Below are positions 59,449-64,000 of a stretch of 64,000 bases of DNA, piece after piece. The position numbers were made by a program, and so were the translations under genes. Under the pieces are notes generated by a model. It made no database searches. It had not been told where the DNA came from and saw nothing but the letters and a program-made list of their open reading frames with translations. The stretch is taken from positions 626,474,310 to 626,538,309 of the forward strand of contig NC_133666.1 in the NCBI RefSeq assembly GCF_037893015.1. Direction: 5' to 3'. How positions within the stretch are numbered: the first letter of the stretch is position 1; each line of letters opens with the position of its first letter. This stretch comes from Macrotis lagotis (lineage: Eukaryota; Chordata; Mammalia; Peramelemorphia; Peramelidae).

Positions 59449-59514
59449 ATGGCGAGTGGACGACCAGACCTGAAGAGGAGTTTCTCCATAATACCCTGCT
59501 TCATCTTTGTGGAG
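59449..59514 (+). CDS. PLPPR2: PLPPR2 coding exon 1
   Basis: The exon starts at 59412; the ATG is at 59449-59451. It encodes MASGRPDLKRSFSIIPCFIF and Val-Glu, with donor GTGGAG|gtgaga. Confidence 0.96.
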
Positions 59515-59641
59515 GTGAGAACCATGCAGATCAACAGAGGGGGTTTAGGGGAGAGTTTTCTGGAAGAAGAGGTGCCCTCAACTTGACTATATTCTTTCTC
59601 CTTGGTTTGTAACTGTCTTCTGATCTTTGTTCTTATAACTT

Positions 59642-59704
<63 letters not shown>

Positions 59705-62700
59705 CCTCCCTCCCTCCCCCTTACCTGGAGTTCTATCTCTGTGTCTTCCCTGGTGGCTCTTTGTTTCTTTTCTCTCCCTATCTTTCATCCACCTCTGCCT
59801 GACCCGATTGGCAGTCCGTACTCCTCGGGGCTGTAGTGCTTCTCGCCTATCGTCTGGAATACACAGACACGTTTCCAGTACATATGCAGGGGTTCTTCTG
59901 CTATGACAGCACTTATGCCAAGCCCTACCCTGGGCCTGAGGCTGCCAGTCGTGTCCCACCAGCTCTGATCTACCCCCTGGTCACTGCAGGGCCTGCCATC
60001 ACGGTAATGCCGTCTTTGAAGGTGGGAAGTGTAAAGAAGGGAGGAGGATTAAGGTAGAGCAACTTCTCCAACCTTGGTCTCTCCTCCCAGATCCTCCTTG
60101 GAGAGCTTGCCCGGGCCTTCTTTCCAGCTCCCACCTCAACTGTGCCTGCCCTGAGGGAGAAGACTATTGTGTGTGGGGACTGTTGCCGCTTCAGCCCAGC
60201 CCTCAGAAGGCTGGTCCGCTTCCTGGGTGCGGGGGGGTGACTCAGGACTTAACCAAGAGTTAGGGCAAAGGAGGGGGTCTGGGGAAAAGGATGAGGAGAG
60301 GTTCCCAGGGCAAGGGGAGTCCAAACTCTGCCTCTGGGTGGCTCTAATTGACCTTTCTATCCTTCCCTTTTAGGCGTGTATTCCTTTGGTCTCTTTACCA
60401 CATCCATCTTTGCCAATGCTGGGCAAGTAGTGACAGGGAATCCTACCCCACACTTCCTGTCTGTCTGCCACCCCAATTACACAGCTCTGGGTTGCCCACC
60501 ACCAGCCACAGATAAGCCTGGACTGGACCGGTATGTCACAGACCAAGGGGCTTGTGCAGCCGGCAACCCCACCTTGGTTGCAGCTGCCCGACGTGCCTTC
60601 CCTTGCAAGGATGCGGCCCTCTGTGCATTTGCAGTCACCTACACGGCGGTGAGTCTGAGTAACACCCGGAGAGGGCTGAGACAAAGTACACGACACCATG
60701 TCAAAACTGAAATCAGGAGGCTGTCTGTCCTCTCTGCTTCTAAGCCACTCCCTTCCATTTCCCCTTACTCGGTCTCAGTTTTCCAATCTGTAAAAAAATG
60801 GGATTCTGTGACTCTTTCCTTTTCCTCCCTTCAGATGTATGTCACATTGGTCTTCAGGATAAAGGGCTCCAGGCTGGTAAAGCCTTCACTCTGCCTTGCC
60901 CTGCTCTGCCCAGCCTTCCTGGTGGGTGTGGTCCGTGTGGCTGAGTATCGGAACCACTGGTCAGATGTGCTGGCTGGATTCCTGACTGGGGCAGCTATAG
61001 CCACTTTCCTGGTTAGTCTCTTTGTGAGGCTGGGACTCAGCTTCCCCAGGAGGACACAAGTGAGAGGGCGGGGTGGATTATATAGAAAGAAAGGAGAATC
61101 AAACCTCGAGGTCTATGCCCTAGACTGAAAGACAAGATTTCCCTCCACTTCCCAGTTTGAGTTCTGTGAATGTGCCAGTCTTAGGTCTCTGGTAGATGAA
61201 GGATTAGTGCCTCCCTTTTTTTCCTGCATCAGGTCATCTGTGTTGTCAACAAGTTCCAGAGTCGAGTGCATCTAAGCCCGAGAGCATTTAGATGGGAGGG
61301 TCTGGGACCCGTGCCTGCCATTGAGAACCCCCTTGAAAAGTTAAATACAACCCAGGTAAGGGGCAGCTGACCTCCCCTCCCCCACTCTCCAGCTCCCAAT
61401 TCCTGTACCCAGTTGGTGAGCTAGAACCTTGGACTTCTTCCCTAAAGAGCTCAGTACCTAAGGGGCAAGCTAGAGGAAGACACTAAATATCCTGGGTCTT
61501 GAGAGTAGGGGTCCCCAAATGGCATTGGGGAAGGTTAGATGGGAATAGAGATAGATGCATCCCACCCAGTGACTCACAAACATGGTAAAAGGGGGACCCA
61601 GATTATGGTACATCTGGTAGAGGATTGTTCTCTGTATTTATGGACATTCTAACTAAACAGCCTCCTATGAATCATGCTGCTCAAACTAGGAAGAAAGTTC
61701 ACCAGCATTGCTGTGGTAGAGTGGAGACAGTCAGAGGACCCAGATTCAAATCCTGATTTAGCTATTTATTATCTGTTTGACCAGGGGCAAGTCACTTCAC
61801 CTCATCAGGTCTCAGTTTCCCTATCAGTAAAATGAATGATTTCTAAGACCTTTTGCTTGCCCCATCCCCACTCCTGCTCCCATTTGGAGGTCCTGATCAG
61901 TGACCCCCTAATTTGGGATCCCATCCTTGAGAAGGATGGGAAAGGTGAGGGAGTATGGTTAATGCTGGAAACTCTTTCTCTTCCATGTGCCCCCCCCTTT
62001 CCCATTCTACCACCTCCATTACTGCCCTCCTGGTGTCCACCCTAACTGGGGGGGGGCCCTCAGTCAGCTCAGGAACAGAAACAGGAGCCGCCGGGACAGG
62101 GCCAGGGGCCAGGGCTGGGGCCAGCCGGGCCACTAGCCCGCTCCCTCTGCCTGTCTGTCTCAGGAGCCCAAGACCACTGCACCCCCGCTGCAGCCTGCCC
62201 GCCTCACCCCACCCAGTGAGTGAACTCCTCTTCCTCTCTCCCCAGAACCTACCCTCCACACCCAACATTTACTCTGGTCCTGTAACTACTCCTTGGGACC
62301 AATCCTCTCCAACAAGCCTCCCTGTCTTCTCCAGCCTCTGCCGGGATAAATAATGTAGTAGAAAGGGCACTTATTTGGGGATTACAGGATCTGGGTTCAA
62401 TTTCAAACTTGGGTTGGTACCTAAGGTTCCTTCCAGCTCAAAATCCTTAAAAGGTTTAGGATTATTGGTGGAAAACAGCCCAAAAAAACACCATGTCCCC
62501 CTCCCAGTCATCTCTAGAGCTCTGTCTATGGGGGGGCTGCCAGCCCTAGCCCTATTCCCTGCCCCCCAATACTTCTGGGCTTTAAAGATTCCCACCCCAG
62601 CCTTGCCCTTGCCTGTCTTCCCAGAACTGCAGAGTTGTACCCGTCGGGGCCACCTGATCCCCAGCTGTGTGTCTTCCCGGGCTCCCCCGATGTGTTCTTC

Positions 62701-62959
62701 CCCTCGTGTTCCCCGCGCTCGAGTGAGGTCTGAGCCAACATTGCCTGCCATGGTCCCTGGTCCCAGCCAGGGCCCCCCACCATCCCCTGGACCATCTGTG
62801 GCTGGTGGGGGTGGAGGTGGGGGTGGTCGGGGCCGGAAGTTGCTGCTGCCCACTCCTCTGCTGCGGGACCTATACACCCTCAGTGGACTCTACCCCTCCT
62901 CCTTCCATCGGGACAGCTTCAGCCCCTACCTGTTTGCCAGTCGGGACCACCTGCTGTGA
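59449..62959 (+). CDS. PLPPR2: PLPPR2, phospholipid phosphatase-related protein 2 (8 coding exons, 450 aa)
   Basis: Six-helix plasma-membrane protein of the lipid-phosphate-phosphatase-related (PRG) family, linked to neuronal membrane growth and lysophospholipid signalling. Members are thought to be catalytically inactive. Coding exons: 59449-59514, 59815-60003, 60091-60226, 60374-60648, 60835-61011, 61233-61355, 62164-62215 and 62625-62959, total 1353 nt. Recognised stretches: LKRSFSIIPC, TDTFPVH.QGFFCYDSTYAK, PGPEAASRVPPAL, ANAGQVVTGNPTPHFLSVC, RRAFPCKDAALCA, VVRVAEYRNHWSDVLAGFL. The C3-like YRNHWSD keeps its His and Asp. The C2 PSGH of active phosphatases is replaced by PNYT, as expected for this family. 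The last two exons give the long cytoplasmic tail with RRGHLIPSCVSSRAP, an 8-Gly run and LLLPTPLLRDLYTLSGLYPS. The start has a strong Kozak context (ccaccATGG). Confidence 0.97.
59644..59720. repeat. (CT)n microsatellite in a PLPPR2 intron
   Basis: About 28 CT units followed by CCTC units, about 95 bp before the acceptor of coding exon 2. The ORFs crossing it are repeat artefacts. Confidence 0.95.
59815..60003 (+). CDS. PLPPR2: PLPPR2 coding exon 2
   Basis: 189 nt, acceptor gattggcag, donor ATCACG|gtaatg. It completes helix 1 and encodes the first extracellular loop and the start of helix 2. Confidence 0.97.
60091..60226 (+). CDS. PLPPR2: PLPPR2 coding exon 3
   Basis: 136 nt, acceptor cctcccag, donor CCTGG|gtgcgg. 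It encodes ILLGELARAFFPAP and the loop leading to helix 3. Confidence 0.97.
60374..60648 (+). CDS. PLPPR2: PLPPR2 coding exon 4
   Basis: 275 nt, acceptor ccttttag, donor GGCG|gtgagt. It encodes helix 3, the large Cys-containing extracellular loop (SVCHPNYTALGC) and RRAFPCKDAALC. Confidence 0.97.
60835..61011 (+). CDS. PLPPR2: PLPPR2 coding exon 5
   Basis: 177 nt, acceptor cccttcag, donor TCCTG|gttagt. It holds the YRNHWSD motif and the last helices. Confidence 0.97.
61233..61355 (+). CDS. PLPPR2: PLPPR2 coding exon 6
   Basis: 123 nt, acceptor ctgcatcag, donor CCCAG|gtaagg. It encodes VICVVNKFQSR and the start of the cytoplasmic tail. Phase 0 at both ends. Confidence 0.93.
61690..61860 (+). 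repeat. MIR SINE in a PLPPR2 intron
   Basis: Sense: acccagattcaaatcctgat... accaggggcaagtcacttca... ctatcagtaaaatgaatg. Confidence 0.8.
62164..62215 (+). CDS. PLPPR2: PLPPR2 coding exon 7
   Basis: 52 nt, acceptor ctgtctcag, donor CCCA|gtgagt. It encodes EPKTTAPPLQPARLTPP. The ARLTP segment agrees with the human long form as I recall it. An upstream acceptor (ccctcag at about 62066) would read a different Gln/Pro-rich frame and does not fit the next exon's phase. Confidence 0.85.
62350..62460 (+). repeat. MIR-type fragment in a PLPPR2 intron
   Basis: Sense MIR ends with the middle missing: gtagtagaaagggcacttat... ggttccttccagctcaaaat. Confidence 0.6.
62625..62959 (+). CDS. PLPPR2: PLPPR2 last coding exon (long tail)
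   Basis: 335 nt from acceptor gtcttcccag to the TGA at 62957-62959. It encodes RRGHLIPSCVSSRAP, a Pro-rich stretch, eight consecutive Gly and the conserved end FSPYLFASRDHLL. Confidence 0.94.
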
Positions 62960-64000
62960 ACTCAGCTTCCAAGGTCCTGAGAGCATCTGGCCCCAGATAC
63001 CCCTTGGAGTAAGATGTTCTCAGGTCATGTGTGTGTGTCTCCTGTGTGCCTGTGTGTGAGTGTGTGTGGGTATACCTGCCTGTATGTGTCCCCACCAGCC
63101 AATCCCACATGGGTATGGGGATGGATGGAGGATTTAAAGAAAGTTCAGGCCTGGATGGTTTTGTTTCTGACTCCCTGCTTTACCTGGCTAGGCCCCAGAA
63201 AGGTCTTCATTGCCAGATCTGGGGAGAATTGGGATTGGAAAAGCTGAGGGGATGACCCTCCATTGTCCCAAGGTTTGGAGGTGGAACAGAAGCTCTTCCT
63301 TTTTAGGCAGAAGCTAAACAAAATAACTTTGACCTCTTACTGTACATTGAGAGCCTCCAATGTCTCAAAATTCCAGGGGTGATTGGGGCTGGTGTGATTT
63401 TAGCTGAGAAAGCCCATGTTTCTGAGACTTGGGAATGGGGACAGGGATATATGGAGGGACATCTGACACTAGCCAATAAGTGTACTTGGTAGCTAAGAAT
63501 TGCAGGGAATCTTGGTGCTTGCCATGGTTGGGCCTTAGATGTCTCAGAATGCCAATAATGGGTAATGATTCCTCATGATGGACCCTAGGTATCTGAAAAT
63601 TGGGGGGTTGAGGTGGGGAAGGGAAGGCAGTCTCAGCCAACGGGAGCCCTTTCTGATTATTCTGAGATGACCCCTCTTCAGACAGAAGGATGGAGAAAAG
63701 AGGCAGTAAGTCCGACCTGGCAGGGAGGCATTGGTTTGTCCCGTCCTTCTACTGAAGCCAGGTCTCTCATTTTCTTCCAATTGCAAGGTCCTTTGATGGG
63801 GCAGCTCCCACCCTCCCCTGAGAGCCTCCCCTATCCTCCCAGTCAAACTGAATTCTCTCCTTATTATCACACCCCAATTCCATTCATGATCTTAATGACC
63901 CTAGACTGAGTTCCTCTCCAGCCACCAGAGCTGGGAAGTAGGGATTCTCTTTCTACTCTCTGCTCTGAGGCTAAAATTGGGGAAAGAGAATAGTCTTAAT
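62960..64000 (+). other. PLPPR2: PLPPR2 3' UTR, continuing to the window end
   Basis: About 1 kb follows the PLPPR2 stop. I see no AATAAA in it, so the transcript may continue past the window. It contains a TG-rich stretch at 63028-63070. The next gene expected from human gene order (SWSAP1) is not seen here. Confidence 0.5.

Noticed and set aside
59602-59959. Ser/Leu-rich and Glu/Arg-rich frames in the PLPPR2 intron
   Set aside because: They read through the (CT)n repeat; the real exon here is 59815-60003 in another frame.
62055-62163. Alternative start of PLPPR2 exon 7 at an upstream acceptor
   Set aside because: The Gln/Pro/Gly-rich extension would shift the phase relative to the last exon; the acceptor at 62163 fits the phase and the expected tail.

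Overview
The window is nuclear DNA from a marsupial, most likely an Australian one of the dasyurid type. It has spliced genes with GT-AG introns and CpG-rich promoters. It also has many tRNA-derived SINEs of the marsupial WSINE1 and MAR1 types, over old MIR, L2 and L3/CR1 repeats. Repeat names come from memory of the families, not from a search. I see no rRNA or tRNA genes, CRISPR array or bacterial feature.

Layout. Positions 1-36.7 kb hold no protein gene I can support. This stretch is intergenic and packed with repeats: 14 WSINE1-like SINEs, about 11 longer MAR1-like SINEs, many MIRs, L1 pieces (including an ORF1-bearing element at 24.2-27.0 kb), a broken-up antisense L2 at 20.3-24.1 kb, two LTR-like fossils, and large microsatellites (a 360-bp GAAA/GGAA tract and a 134-bp AC/ACACAGAC tract). 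From 36.7 kb to the end there are four genes in the order RAB3D (-), TMEM205 (-), CCDC159 (+), PLPPR2 (+). As I recall it, this is the order on human 19p13.2, so the block appears to be conserved between marsupials and placentals.

The coding exons could be read out completely with consistent splice phases: RAB3D 4 coding exons, 219 aa; TMEM205 3 coding exons, 191 aa; CCDC159 11 coding exons, 374 aa; PLPPR2 8 coding exons, 450 aa (long tail form). RAB3D is a secretory-vesicle Rab GTPase. TMEM205 is a small four-helix membrane protein. CCDC159 is a coiled-coil protein of unknown molecular role. PLPPR2 is a six-helix phospholipid-phosphatase-related protein that lacks the catalytic signature. 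The genes are neighbours but do not form one pathway. TMEM205 and CCDC159 start head to head across a short CpG/CCAAT-box region, which is probably a shared bidirectional promoter.

I did not find a clearly new biological system. The observations most worth checking are a 39-codon, very hydrophobic small ORF at 10.9 kb, a 93%-identical inverted repeat flanking the RAB3D upstream region, the CCAAT-rich bidirectional promoter, a very short upstream ORF in PLPPR2 exon 1, the sharp drop of young SINEs at the gene block, and several nested insertions that give relative ages.
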